From positions 1 through 64,000 of the forward strand of contig JAZLBL010000048.1 in the NCBI GenBank assembly GCA_045613685.1: a stretch of DNA of 64,000 nucleotides, read 5' to 3'. This DNA is from Fimenecus sp045613685 (lineage in GTDB: Bacteria > Bacillota > Clostridia > Oscillospirales > Acutalibacteraceae). The notes beneath the pieces are model-generated. The model was not told the origin of the DNA. It ran no database searches and saw only the letters and a list, made by a program, of their open reading frames with translations. The position numbers and the translations under genes are program-made. Positions 52,266 to 61,077 of this stretch are shown here, in pieces (within the stretch, counting starts at the first letter, position 1; every line of letters starts with the position of its first letter).

Positions 52266-54851
52266 ATGAAAATTTTAGCGATTGACGGTAACAGTATTTT
52301 AAACAGAGCTTTTTATGGAATCCGTGCTTTGTCAACTAAGGACGGCAGATTTACCAATGGTATTTATGGCTTTATGACAATTTTAATGAAACTTCGTGAT
52401 GAAGTAGAGCCCGATGGTGTTGCTATTGCCTTTGACCTTAAAGCACCGACATTCCGTCATAAAATGTATGATGGATATAAAGCAAATCGTCATGGAATGC
52501 CACCAGAACTCGCTCAACAATTACCTGTGCTCAAAGAACTTTTAACTACTTTGGGCTATAAAATCGTAACTCTTGAAGGTTATGAAGCAGATGATATTCT
52601 CGGCACAGTTGCAGGTATGTGTAAAGATGGCGACGAATGTTTTATCGCAACAGGTGACCGTGACTCATTCCAACTTATTCGTGATAATGTTACTGTTTTG
52701 TTGCCACACACCAAAATGGGCAAAACTACAACTGAAATTTATACTCCAAAACGACTTTTAGAAGAATATGGTGTTGAGCCACTTCAAATGATTGACATTA
52801 AAGCTCTTCAAGGAGATACATCCGACTGTATTCCTGGTGTTGCAGGTGTCGGTCAGAAAACGGCAGGGGATTTAATCCGAAAATTCGATTCAATTCAGAA
52901 TATTTATGACAATATTGATACTCTCGAAATTAAAGAGAATCTCAAAAATAAGCTTGTTACAGATAAAGAAAAAGCATTTTTAAGCTATACTCTCGGCAAG
53001 ATTATTGATGATGCTCCTATCGGCTGCGTGCTTGCTGATTTTGTGCCAGCAAATGCTGACGAAGAAAAGGCAAGAATGATGCTTGCTGACCTTGAAATGT
53101 TCAAGATTATTGAAAAACTTGAGTTTTCAGCACCAACTACTGTTGAGAAAAAAGATGAAAAAGTCAAAGAATTAGATTTTTCTGCAGATTTTTCAACTGA
53201 TGAGTTGTTAAATAAAATAAAAGCAGAAAAGTGTGCATATTTCACCGTTGATTATAAGGATTTAGATAATCCACAATTCTGTTTCTTGTGCGATAACTCG
53301 GTTTATCACCTTGAACCAATGCATTTGGGATATTTTGACTTTATAAAAACTGTTTTAGAAGACGAAGAAATTAAAAAATATACTGACAACTCAAAACTCT
53401 TATATAGATTTGCATTCCTTAATAAAATTGAGATTAAGGGTATGGCTTTTGATACATCTTTGGCAGGGTATATTCTTAATCCGTCAGCAAATGGATATAG
53501 CCCATTGCGACTTTGCGAAGAATACAAAGCACCAATTCCAAAGGTGCAAAGTGATTTGACACTTGCACAAGACTGCGCAGTAATGAAATCTGTTTCGTTG
53601 CGTCTTAAAACACAGATTGAAAGTAACAATCAAGAATATTTGCTCTATAATGTTGAAATGCCACTTGCAGAAGTTTTGGCATCTATGGAGCATTTAGGCT
53701 TTATGGTTGACCGTAAGGGCATTGCAGAATTTACTCAAAAAATAAGTGTTGAACTTAAAAATATTCAACAAGAGATTTACGATTTAGCGGGTGAAGAGTT
53801 TAATATTAATTCACCAAAACAGTTGGGTGTAATTCTCTTTGAAAAAATGGGACTTCCTGCAAAGAAAAAGACTAAGAGTGGTTATTCAACAAATGCAGAT
53901 GTTCTTGAAAGCTTGCAAAATGAAAATCCAATTATTGAGAAAATTTTATGGTTCAGAACTCTCTCAAAATTGTATTCAACTTATTGCGAAGGACTTTTAA
54001 AGGTAATCGGTGCAGACGGAAGAATTCACTCTTCATTTATTCAGACAGAAACACGTACAGGTCGAATTTCTTCAACTGAGCCAAATCTTCAAAATATACC
54101 TGTCCGTAAAGAAATCGGCAGAGAAATGAGAAAGTTCTTCGTTGCAAAAGAAGGTTCACTTTTAGCTGATGCCGACTATTCACAAATTGAACTTCGTGTA
54201 CTTGCTCATATTGCAGACGACGAAGAAATGCTCAAAGCTTTTAATAACGAAGTTGATATTCATACAGTAACTGCATCACAAGTGTTTAATATGCCACTTG
54301 AAATGGTTACACCATTAATGCGTAGTCGTGCAAAAGCCGTTAACTTCGGCATTGTTTATGGCATCGGTGCATTCTCACTTGCAAAGGATATAGGCGTTAC
54401 ACGAAAAGAAGCAGATGAATATATTAAAGGTTATCTTCGTCTTTATGCAGGCGTAGACAAATATATGGAAACTGTTGTTGCTGAAGCAAAGGAAAAGGGA
54501 TATGTTTCAACTCTTTGGGAGAGAAGAAGATATTTACCTGAGCTTTCTTCTTCAAACGGAATGCTTCGTGCGTTTGGTGAAAGAGTGGCAAGAAATATGC
54601 CTATTCAGGGTACAGCAGCAGATATAATCAAAATTGCAATGGTTAAAGTTTATAACCGACTTAAAGACGAAAAAATGGATGCAAAGCTTATTCTTCAAGT
54701 CCACGACGAATTGATTGTTGAAGCACCTGAAAACGAAATTGACAAAGCCGCAAAAATCCTTTCAGAAGAAATGGAAAACGCTTGCCAAATGAAAGTGTGT
54801 TTAAGAGCAGATGTTAATATAGGTCGCACTTGGTACGACGCTAAAGATTAA
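52266..54851 (+). CDS. polA: DNA polymerase I
   Basis: An 861-residue repair and Okazaki-fragment polymerase. Residues 1-290 form the 5'-3' exonuclease (FEN) domain: AIDGNSILNRAFYG, YEADDILGT and GDTSDCIPGVAGVG. Residues about 300-460 correspond to the 3'-5' exonuclease fold, but the catalytic DxE of motif I is not found, so proofreading is probably lost, as in several Gram-positive Pol I. The polymerase domain has motif A DADYSQIELRVLAH near 637, motif B RSRAKAVNFGIVYG near 685, and motif C QVHDELIVEAP near 813. GGAG precedes the ATG. Confidence 0.97.
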   Translation: MKILAIDGNSILNRAFYGIRALSTKDGRFTNGIYGFMTILMKLRDEVEPDGVAIAFDLKAPTFRHKMYDGYKANRHGMPPELAQQLPVLKELLTTLGYKIVTLEGYEADDILGTVAGMCKDGDECFIATGDRDSFQLIRDNVTVLLPHTKMGKTTTEIYTPKRLLEEYGVEPLQMIDIKALQGDTSDCIPGVAGVGQKTAGDLIRKFDSIQNIYDNIDTLEIKENLKNKLVTDKEKAFLSYTLGKIIDDAPIGCVLADFVPANADEEKARMMLADLEMFKIIEKLEFSAPTTVEKKDEKVKELDFSADFSTDELLNKIKAEKCAYFTVDYKDLDNPQFCFLCDNSVYHLEPMHLGYFDFIKTVLEDEEIKKYTDNSKLLYRFAFLNKIEIKGMAFDTSLAGYILNPSANGYSPLRLCEEYKAPIPKVQSDLTLAQDCAVMKSVSLRLKTQIESNNQEYLLYNVEMPLAEVLASMEHLGFMVDRKGIAEFTQKISVELKNIQQEIYDLAGEEFNINSPKQLGVILFEKMGLPAKKKTKSGYSTNADVLESLQNENPIIEKILWFRTLSKLYSTYCEGLLKVIGADGRIHSSFIQTETRTGRISSTEPNLQNIPVRKEIGREMRKFFVAKEGSLLADADYSQIELRVLAHIADDEEMLKAFNNEVDIHTVTASQVFNMPLEMVTPLMRSRAKAVNFGIVYGIGAFSLAKDIGVTRKEADEYIKGYLRLYAGVDKYMETVVAEAKEKGYVSTLWERRRYLPELSSSNGMLRAFGERVARNMPIQGTAADIIKIAMVKVYNRLKDEKMDAKLILQVHDELIVEAPENEIDKAAKILSEEMENACQMKVCLRADVNIGRTWYDAKD

Positions 54852-54856
54852 AGCTT

Positions 54857-54900
54857 GGCTCCCCTGAAAGGGGAGCTGTCAGCAAAGCTGACTGAGGGGT
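54857..54900. repeat. CTCCCCTGAAAGGGGAG palindrome unit, left copy 1
   Basis: Composite unit: hairpin CTCCCCTGAAAGGGGAG, then hairpin GTCAGCAAAGCTGAC, then TGAGGGGT. It begins a few bases after the polA stop and is oriented toward the DUF559 gene. Its first hairpin could also serve as the polA terminator. Confidence 0.85.
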
Positions 54901-54905
54901 TTCTT

Positions 54906-54951
54906 GGCTCACCTGAAAGGGGAGCTGTCGAACGCAGTGAGACTGAGGGGT
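54906..54951. repeat. CTCCCCTGAAAGGGGAG palindrome unit, left copy 2
   Basis: Second direct copy with one change in the first hairpin (CTCACCTGAAAGGGGAG) and a different second hairpin loop (GTCGAACGCAGTGAGAC). It ends in GAGGGGT 5 bp before the DUF559 start codon. Confidence 0.85.
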
Positions 54952-54955
54952 AAAA

Positions 54956-55363
54956 ATGAAAGATTTCAAATTCACAGGTTACAATCATAAACTTAAAGAA
55001 CAGTCAAGAGAGCTGCGAAGAAATATGACGGAACAAGAAAAGCGATTGTGGTTTTGTTTTTTAAAAGATTATCCAATCAAAATTTACAGACAACGTGTAA
55101 TTGGTAGTTATATAGTTGATTTTTATTGTTCAAAAGCAAAAATTGTAATTGAAATTGACGGAAGTCAACACTACACTGATGAAGGTATCGATTATGATGA
55201 AAACAGAACAAAGGTAATAAATGACTTTGGCGTCGAAGTTATAAGATTTTCTAATTATGATGTAAATACAAACTTTGAAGGAGTTTGCATGGAAATAGAT
55301 AAAGTCATAAGTAGTAGGATAGGGCTTGATTTGCAAGTGTTTAACCCCTCTGTCACTCCGTGA
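54956..55363 (+). CDS. DUF559 / Vsr-like endonuclease-fold protein
   Basis: A 135-residue protein of the DUF559 family, distantly related to Vsr and other PD-(D/E)XK nucleases. The catalytic pattern is visible: VDF with Asp55, then VIEIDGSQH with Glu66, Asp68 and His72, and a following RTKVINDFGVEVIRFSNYDV strand. An amphipathic N-terminal part, LRRNMTEQEKRLW, is the family signature. It is bounded by palindrome units in inverted orientation, and the last seven residues (FNPSVTP) and stop codon are encoded by the right-hand unit. No ribosome site other than the AGGGGT of the left unit is seen. Function unproven; the family is often found beside such repeats. Confidence 0.85.
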   Translation: MKDFKFTGYNHKLKEQSRELRRNMTEQEKRLWFCFLKDYPIKIYRQRVIGSYIVDFYCSKAKIVIEIDGSQHYTDEGIDYDENRTKVINDFGVEVIRFSNYDVNTNFEGVCMEIDKVISSRIGLDLQVFNPSVTP

Positions 55364-55384
55364 CATCTCCCCTTTCAGGGGAGA
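55344..55384. repeat. CTCCCCTGAAAGGGGAG palindrome unit, right inverted copy
   Basis: Reads ACCCCTCTGTCACTCCGTGA then CATCTCCCCTTTCAGGGGAGA; this is the reverse complement pattern of the left copies. It overlaps the 3' end of the DUF559 gene by 20 bp, and with the left units gives the cassette inverted boundaries. Confidence 0.85.
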
Positions 55385-55421
55385 CAAGAATATTGATTTC
55401 TATAAAAATCGAGGTAACGAT

Positions 55422-55724
55422 ATGAAAGATGTAATTTTGAGCGCAGATGGAGATTGTGTGGTTTATTCTGTGCCTGATGAAGTTGCGGATAATTTGCGTG
55501 AGTATTGTATAGAATTTTGTGATGAATGGCTTTGGAAAAGCCCAGACGCTAAAAAATACAGAAGCAAAAATGGTGTGTGCTATAACGAAGAAGATTTTAT
55601 TGAGTATTTGAACAAGTGGTTGTTTCCAAAGCAGATATCAAAGTTTGTACAAAATATTGGCTGGATTTCAAGTAACTCACAGATTCCACAAAAATATAAG
55701 GATTGTCCTAGGTTTAATTTTTAA
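55422..55724 (+). CDS. Small hypothetical protein
   Basis: A 100-residue soluble protein I do not recognise. It is acidic and Cys/Trp-containing (EFCDEWLW, LNKWLFP, IGWISSNS), with no signal peptide or membrane span. The start is ATG 55422 with GAGGT six bases before. The next gene starts 14 bp after its stop, so it may be the first gene of a unit with the phosphatase-acetyltransferase fusion and tsaD. The open frame upstream of the ATG runs into the palindrome unit and is not credible. Confidence 0.6.
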   Translation: MKDVILSADGDCVVYSVPDEVADNLREYCIEFCDEWLWKSPDAKKYRSKNGVCYNEEDFIEYLNKWLFPKQISKFVQNIGWISSNSQIPQKYKDCPRFNF

Positions 55725-55738
55725 GAGAAGAATTATCT

Positions 55739-56602
55739 ATGAAAAAAATAATGTTTATCTGCAGTGGTAACACTTGCAGAAGTCCTTTAGCAGAAGGACT
55801 TTTCAAAAACTATTTACAACAAAACAATATTACTGATATCGAAGTATCAAGTGCGGGAATTTCTGTATTCCCAGGTGATGAAATCAGCGTGAATTCTGCT
55901 CTTGTAGCAATGAATAGGGGAGTTAATATCTCTCTTCATCGTGCTCAAAAACTTAATCCGCAGCACATTGTTGAAACTGACTTGTTTGTATGTATGACCG
56001 AAAGCCATAGTGCTGTGATTTCAAAATATTGTGATTCTTCAAAAATTATGACGTTGAATGTGCCGGACCCATATGGTCAAAGCATTGAAAAATATGAAGA
56101 ATGTGCAAAAGAAATTGAAGCGTCATTTCCACAAATTCTTAATAAAATTAATAGCATTGCAACAATTTGTGAGATGAAAGAAGAGCATATTCCGTTTATT
56201 GCTGACCTTGAAAAAGAATGCTTTGCAGAGCCTTGGAGTGAAGATTCATTAAAAGATGAGCTAACTAATGAAACCGCAAGGTTTTATGTGCTTGAAAATC
56301 AAGGCAAGGTGCAAGGGTATATCGGTGCTAACAATATTTGCGGTGAAGTTTATATCACAAACGTTGCAGTGAATTCTAATGCTCGTGGCAAGGGATACGG
56401 CAAAAAACTTGTGAATCATCTCGTTATGCAAAGTCAGTTTGAAAACGCACTTTTTGTAACTCTTGAAGTTAGAAAATCCAACGAAAATGCTATAAAGTTA
56501 TACGAAAAATGTAGATTTAAAAGAATCGGTGAGAGAAAGAATTTTTATTCAAAACCAACCGAAGATGGACTTATATATACACTTTATTTAAAGGAATATT
56601 GA
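55739..56602 (+). CDS. Fusion: low-molecular-weight tyrosine phosphatase + RimI-type acetyltransferase
   Basis: A 287-residue two-domain protein. Residues 1-140 are a low-molecular-weight protein-tyrosine/arginine phosphatase: the CX5R loop ICSGNTCRSPLAEG near residue 8 with Cys and Arg, and the VPDPYG general-acid Asp near 108. Residues about 142-287 are a GNAT N-acetyltransferase of the RimI type, with acetyl-CoA loop NARGKGYGKKL near 216 and the ENAIKLYEKCRFKRIGERKNFY end. Both active sites look intact. The next gene, tsaD, starts 2 bp after the stop; rimI beside tsaD is common, but the fused phosphatase is not. GAAGAA precedes the ATG. Confidence 0.9.
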   Translation: MKKIMFICSGNTCRSPLAEGLFKNYLQQNNITDIEVSSAGISVFPGDEISVNSALVAMNRGVNISLHRAQKLNPQHIVETDLFVCMTESHSAVISKYCDSSKIMTLNVPDPYGQSIEKYEECAKEIEASFPQILNKINSIATICEMKEEHIPFIADLEKECFAEPWSEDSLKDELTNETARFYVLENQGKVQGYIGANNICGEVYITNVAVNSNARGKGYGKKLVNHLVMQSQFENALFVTLEVRKSNENAIKLYEKCRFKRIGERKNFYSKPTEDGLIYTLYLKEY

Positions 56603-56604
56603 TT

Positions 56605-57624
56605 ATGAAAATTTTAGCAATTGAAAGCTCATGTGACGAAACTGCAGCAGCTGTAGTTGAGGATGGAAGAAACGTATTGTCAAATGTAGTGTCAACACAG
56701 ATTGAAAAACATAAAATATTTGGTGGCGTTGTGCCTGAGATTGCATCAAGATTACATACTGAAAACATCTCTTGGGTTGTAGAAAAAGCACTTGATGATG
56801 CTAATTGCACACTTGATGATGTTGATGCTATCGGTGTTACCTATGCACCCGGTCTTATTGGTGCTTTGCTTGTTGGTGTGAATTATGCAAAGGGATTAGC
56901 ACTGGCAAGTGGCAAACCATTAGTGCCTGTGCATCACTTACGCTCACATATTGCGGCAAATTATATCACTCATAAAGAACTTAAACCACCATTTATGTGC
57001 CTTGTGGTGTCAGGTGGTAATACTTTGCTTTGCAAGGTGAATGACTACACAGATTTTGAAGTGATTGGTCGCACTCGTGATGATGCAGCAGGTGAAGCGA
57101 TGGATAAAGCGGCTCGTACTTTGGGACTTCCTTATCCTGGTGGTGTGAATTTGGATAAAATTTCAAAAGATGGAGATAATATAAAATATAAATTCCCTAA
57201 ACCAAGAGTTGACGGTAGTCCTTTGGATTTTAGTTTTTCAGGACTTAAAACAAATGTAATAAACCTTGTTCACAACGCAGAGCAAAAAGGTGAAGAAGTG
57301 AACCCTGCTGATGTAGGAGCATCTTTTATAAATGCAGTTGCGAATTGTCTTTGCGAAAACACAGAAAAAGCAATGGAAATGCACGACGAAAAGACACTTG
57401 TCCTTGCAGGTGGTGTATCTGCAAACTCTGTGCTTCGTAGCAGAATGGAAAAACTCGCAAAAGAAAAGGGTTGGGAACTCTATTTGCCTGACTTATCACT
57501 TTGCGGTGATAATGCTGCAATGGTTGGTGCACAGGGATATTTTGAATTCTTAAAAGGCCAAAGAGCAACTATGGCTCTTAACGGAAAAGCAACTGCTGAT
57601 ATATCGGTTGCTTATGAAGAATAA
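56605..57624 (+). CDS. tsaD: tRNA N6-threonylcarbamoyladenosine transferase
   Basis: A 339-residue ASKHA-fold enzyme placing the threonylcarbamoyl group on A37 of ANN-decoding tRNAs, with TsaB and TsaE. The N-terminal AIESSCDETAAAVVEDG, TYAPGLIGALLVG near residue 75, the iron-binding VHHLRSHIAANY near 109, VSGGNTLL near 135 and AGGVSANSVLR near 270 are all present. AAGGA lies before the ATG, and it overlaps the unit of the upstream fusion gene. The partner genes tsaB, tsaC and tsaE are not in the window. Confidence 0.96.
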   Translation: MKILAIESSCDETAAAVVEDGRNVLSNVVSTQIEKHKIFGGVVPEIASRLHTENISWVVEKALDDANCTLDDVDAIGVTYAPGLIGALLVGVNYAKGLALASGKPLVPVHHLRSHIAANYITHKELKPPFMCLVVSGGNTLLCKVNDYTDFEVIGRTRDDAAGEAMDKAARTLGLPYPGGVNLDKISKDGDNIKYKFPKPRVDGSPLDFSFSGLKTNVINLVHNAEQKGEEVNPADVGASFINAVANCLCENTEKAMEMHDEKTLVLAGGVSANSVLRSRMEKLAKEKGWELYLPDLSLCGDNAAMVGAQGYFEFLKGQRATMALNGKATADISVAYEE

Positions 57625-57684
57625 AAATTGTATAAATATATAAAAACTATACATTAAATTGATAAATTATTAACATTTTACCTA

Positions 57685-57713
57685 TTGAATATTTCCCATA
57701 TATAATGTATAAT
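57685..57713 (+). promoter_or_regulatory. Promoter of pckG
   Basis: TTGAAT at 57685-57690, 17-bp spacer, TATAAT at 57708-57713. An A/T-rich leader and AAAGGAG follow. Confidence 0.7.
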
Positions 57714-57786
57714 AACCATACAAAATTATAATAGGTAAGTTTGGACTAATTTTGTTATTAAAATGAATTTATATAAAGGAGCGAAC

Positions 57787-59583
57787 ATGTATATGGCACT
57801 CACAAACAACAAGACAATCCTTGAATGGATTGACAAACAAGTTGAACTCGTTAAGCCTGACAATATTGTTTGGATTGACGGTAGCGAAGAACAAATCGAA
57901 GCTCTTCGTGCAGAAGCTTGTGCAACTGGCGAAATTATTAAACTTAATCAGGACCTTCTTCCAGACTGCTACTACCACAAAACAGCAGTTAACGACGTTG
58001 CTCGTGTTGAAGACAGAACTCTTATCTGCTCAAAGAAAGAAGAAGATGCAGGTCCAACAAACCACTGGATGGACCCAGAAAAAGCATACGCAATGCTTTA
58101 TGATATTGCAAAAGATAGCTACAAGGGTAGAACAATGTATGTTATCCCTTATTCAATGGGACCAATCGGTTCACCACTTGCAAAAGTAGGTATCGAGCTT
58201 ACAGACTCAATCTATGTTGTTCTTAATATGCTCATTATGACTCGTGTTGGTAAAGCAGTTATGGATGCTTTCGGCGACGAGAGCAACGACTGGGTTCGTG
58301 GTCTCCACTGTAAATGTGACATCGACGCAGAAAACAGATGGATTTGCCAGTTCCCTGAAGATAACACAATTATTTCAGTTAACTCAGGTTACGGCGGAAA
58401 CGTTCTTCTTGGTAAAAAATGCTTTGCACTTCGTATTGCTTCATATCAGGGTAAAAACGAAGGTTGGCAAGCTGAACACATGCTTATTCTTGGTATCGAA
58501 AATCCAAAGGGCGAAGTTAAGTACATCTGTGCTGCTTTCCCATCAGCATGTGGTAAAACAAACCTTGCAATGCTTATTCCACCAGAAGGATATCAGGCAA
58601 AAGGCTATAAAGTATGGTGCGTAGGTGACGATATTTCTTGGATTAGAAAAGGTCCTGATGGTCGTCTTTATGCTATCAACCCAGAAAATGGTTTCTTCGG
58701 TGTTGCTCCTGGTACAAACGTTAAGTCAAACCCAAATGCTCTTGCATCAACAAAGAAGGGCACAATCTTCACAAACGTTGCTCGTAATCTTGATGACAAT
58801 ACAGTTTGGTGGGAAGGTCTCGACAAGAACCCTCCTGTAAACGCAGTTGAATGGACAGGTATCGAAACAAATGGTGTTGAATGGAAAGCAGAAGACAAGA
58901 ACCTTGCTCATCCAAACAGCCGTTTCACAGCTCCTGCTGTTAACTGTCCTTGCATCAGCTCTGAATTCGAAAATCCTGCAGGTGTTCCAATCTCAGCTTT
59001 CGTATTCGGTGGCCGTCGTGCAAAGCTTGCTCCACTCGTATATCAGTCACGTGACTGGAACCACGGTGTATTCGTTGGTTCAATCATGGCTTCTGAAACA
59101 ACAGCAGCTGCAGCTGGTGCAGTAGGTGTTGTTCGTCGTGACCCAATGGCTATGCTTCCATTCTGCGGTTACAATATGGGTGACTACTGGCAGCACTGGA
59201 TTAACATTGGTAAGACTCTTGACGCTGACAAAGCTCCAAAAATCTTCAATGTTAACTGGTTCAGAAAAGACGATGAAGGCAACTTTATGTGGCCAGGTTT
59301 CGGTGATAACCTTCGTGTTCTTGAATGGATTATCAAGCGTTGCGAAAACGAAGTTGACGCTCAGGAAACAGCAATCGGTTACCTTCCATATGCTAAAGAC
59401 ATCAACATCGAAGGTCTTGAAGGTGAAGTTTCAGTTGAATCACTTGAAAGCATCCTTGACGTTGATAAGGACCTTTGGGCAGCTGAAGCAGAAGGCATCG
59501 CAGAATTCTATGGTAAATTCGGCGACAAGCTTCCTGAAACACTCAAAGAAGAACTTGAAACACTCAAGGCTAACCTTAAATAA
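57787..59583 (+). CDS. pckG: Phosphoenolpyruvate carboxykinase (GTP)
   Basis: A 598-residue enzyme interconverting oxaloacetate and phosphoenolpyruvate with GTP/GDP. The GTP-class P-loop FPSACGKTNLAML is near residue 257, and WVGDDISWIRKGPDGRL-like nucleotide and metal residues follow near 280. FPEDNTIISVNSGYGGN near 196 is also class specific. Its length, about 600, matches the GTP form rather than the ATP form (about 530). In gut anaerobes it often runs toward oxaloacetate to give succinate or to form a malate shunt. The start is ATG 57787 with AAAGGAG; an in-frame ATG upstream lacks a site. Codon use is even and strongly biased, suggesting high expression. Confidence 0.95.
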   Translation: MYMALTNNKTILEWIDKQVELVKPDNIVWIDGSEEQIEALRAEACATGEIIKLNQDLLPDCYYHKTAVNDVARVEDRTLICSKKEEDAGPTNHWMDPEKAYAMLYDIAKDSYKGRTMYVIPYSMGPIGSPLAKVGIELTDSIYVVLNMLIMTRVGKAVMDAFGDESNDWVRGLHCKCDIDAENRWICQFPEDNTIISVNSGYGGNVLLGKKCFALRIASYQGKNEGWQAEHMLILGIENPKGEVKYICAAFPSACGKTNLAMLIPPEGYQAKGYKVWCVGDDISWIRKGPDGRLYAINPENGFFGVAPGTNVKSNPNALASTKKGTIFTNVARNLDDNTVWWEGLDKNPPVNAVEWTGIETNGVEWKAEDKNLAHPNSRFTAPAVNCPCISSEFENPAGVPISAFVFGGRRAKLAPLVYQSRDWNHGVFVGSIMASETTAAAAGAVGVVRRDPMAMLPFCGYNMGDYWQHWINIGKTLDADKAPKIFNVNWFRKDDEGNFMWPGFGDNLRVLEWIIKRCENEVDAQETAIGYLPYAKDINIEGLEGEVSVESLESILDVDKDLWAAEAEGIAEFYGKFGDKLPETLKEELETLKANLK

Positions 59584-59598
59584 AATGAATTACATTAA

Positions 59599-59622
59599 AA
59601 CGGAGCTTCGGCTCCGTTTTTT
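59599..59622 (+). terminator. Terminator after pckG
   Basis: AACGGAGC and GCTCCGTT form the stem around TTCG, followed by six T residues. Confidence 0.9.
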
Positions 59623-59628
59623 GCTGCA

Positions 59629-59850
59629 CAAATTTGAATTTGTCTAACTGTTTTAAAATTTATATCTCACCAAAACCAACCATCAAACAATGTAGGGGTC
59701 ATTCACGAATGACCCGTTCCAAATGTGAGATGTAACCTTTACGGGCGATTCGTGAATCGCCCCTACAATAATTGCAACGCAGTTCCAAAATTATTCACTA
59801 TTCATCATTCATTATTCATTAAAAACAATTCGACAAACTCCAATTTATCA
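59629..59850. repeat. Terminal-inverted-repeat element, copy C
   Basis: About 222 bp directly after the pckG terminator, without coding capacity. Left end CAAATTTGAATTTGTC, right end CGACAAACTCCAATTT. Internal palindromes are in TCA then CGA order (about 59697-59716 and 59744-59763). The right half is nearly identical to copy A, including the ATTCATT run, while the left arm equals that of copy B. Confidence 0.8.
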
Positions 59851-59864
59851 AATTGTTTTTCTTC

Positions 59865-59893
59865 TTGAATTTAACATATAACAATTGTATAAT
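59865..59893 (+). promoter_or_regulatory. Promoter of the metallophosphoesterase gene
   Basis: TTGAAT at 59865-59870, 17-bp spacer, TATAAT at 59888-59893, just past the end of repeat copy C. Confidence 0.7.
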
Positions 59894-59908
59894 ATTCTCG
59901 GTGATATT

Positions 59909-61033
59909 ATGGAACTTAAATTTAATAACGGAAAATTCAGAATAATGCAAATTGCCGACACACAAGATACAAGTTGGACTTCACCTGACACTGTGAATTT
60001 CATTCGTTGTGCACTTGAAAAGGCAAAACCTGATTTGGTTGTATTCAGTGGTGACCAGTTAAAGGGATATGGCATTACATTTAATATTGGTGACAGAAAA
60101 GCAAATCCAAAGATTGCAATTGATAATCTTTTGAAGCCGATTGATGAAATGGGTGTACCTTTTACATTTGTTTTCGGTAACCACGACGACCAGTGTGCTG
60201 CAAATAAAGAGCAACAGTTAGAGCTTTATAAGCAACACGAAAATTGTTTGGCTTTTAATGCAGATGACAATATCGATGGCTATTGCAACCATAATCTTCT
60301 TGTTATGGGTGAAGATGGTACTCCAAAGCTCAATGTGCTTTTGATTGATAGTCTTTCGATGAGTTTGAATGGTAGATGTAGTCCTGTGTCAGAAGGTCAG
60401 ATTGAATGGTATAAAGGTCTTCGTGACGGGCTTAAAGAAAAACATGGTGACTATGTGCCAACCATAATGTTTCAACATATTCCTGTGCCTGAAATGTGGA
60501 ATTTACTTATGGAAGTTCCAAAGAAGAAAGGCGTAGCAACAGGCTATCGTGACCACGCAGGCAAGTTCTTTGACTTAAACCCTGAATGTTGCGAAATCAA
60601 TGACCATTCTTTTGTATGGGAAACCCCTGCCACACCTGAAGTGAATACAGGCGAATTTGATGCTCTTAATGAAAAAGGCGATGTGTTTGCTATGTTCTTC
60701 GGCCACGACCATAACAACTCATTTGTGGGCGAATACAAGGGTATGAAAATGGGCTATACACAAGGCTGTGGATTCAATGTCTATGGTCCCGCAGATAAAA
60801 GGGGAGTGCGCATTTTCGATTTCGACGAAAATGATGTCAAGAACTTTGAAACAACAACAATTGAGATTAAAGATTTGCCAGATTTTAAGGTGGAAAAGAA
60901 AATCCGTTATAATGCATATACTTATGCACCAAATAGCTTTGATGCAGCAATGCCGCTTATAAAAGGCGCAGTCGCAGGTATCGTCGCAACAGTTGGACTT
61001 GTAACAGCAAGAAAAATATTGAAGAAGAAATAA
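59909..61033 (+). CDS. Calcineurin-like metallophosphoesterase with C-terminal membrane segment
   Basis: A 374-residue phosphoesterase. Metal motifs: QIADTQ near residue 16 (the usual DxH is replaced by DTQ), FSGDQLKG near 49, FGNHDDQ near 88, FQHIPVP near 186 and FGHDHNN near 261. The C-terminus has one hydrophobic helix (about 345-367) and a KKK end, so it may be tail-anchored with the catalytic domain inside the cell. It resembles purple-acid-phosphatase-like phosphohydrolases of unknown substrate. The start is ATG 59909; the site GGTGAT is close and modest. Confidence 0.83.
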   Translation: MELKFNNGKFRIMQIADTQDTSWTSPDTVNFIRCALEKAKPDLVVFSGDQLKGYGITFNIGDRKANPKIAIDNLLKPIDEMGVPFTFVFGNHDDQCAANKEQQLELYKQHENCLAFNADDNIDGYCNHNLLVMGEDGTPKLNVLLIDSLSMSLNGRCSPVSEGQIEWYKGLRDGLKEKHGDYVPTIMFQHIPVPEMWNLLMEVPKKKGVATGYRDHAGKFFDLNPECCEINDHSFVWETPATPEVNTGEFDALNEKGDVFAMFFGHDHNNSFVGEYKGMKMGYTQGCGFNVYGPADKRGVRIFDFDENDVKNFETTTIEIKDLPDFKVEKKIRYNAYTYAPNSFDAAMPLIKGAVAGIVATVGLVTARKILKKK

Positions 61034-61041
61034 TGTAGTAA

Positions 61042-61070
61042 GGGACGCCGAATCGGCGTCCCGTTTTTTT
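61042..61070 (+). terminator. Terminator after the metallophosphoesterase gene
   Basis: GGGACGCCG and CGGCGTCCC form a 9-bp stem around AAT, followed by seven T residues. Confidence 0.9.
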
Positions 61071-61077
61071 GTTAGAA

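Noticed and set aside
51917..52285. Open frame of 122 codons on the plus strand
   Set aside because: It runs through repeat copy B and its nested insertion and overlaps the polA start. It has no ribosome site and its composition follows the palindromes.
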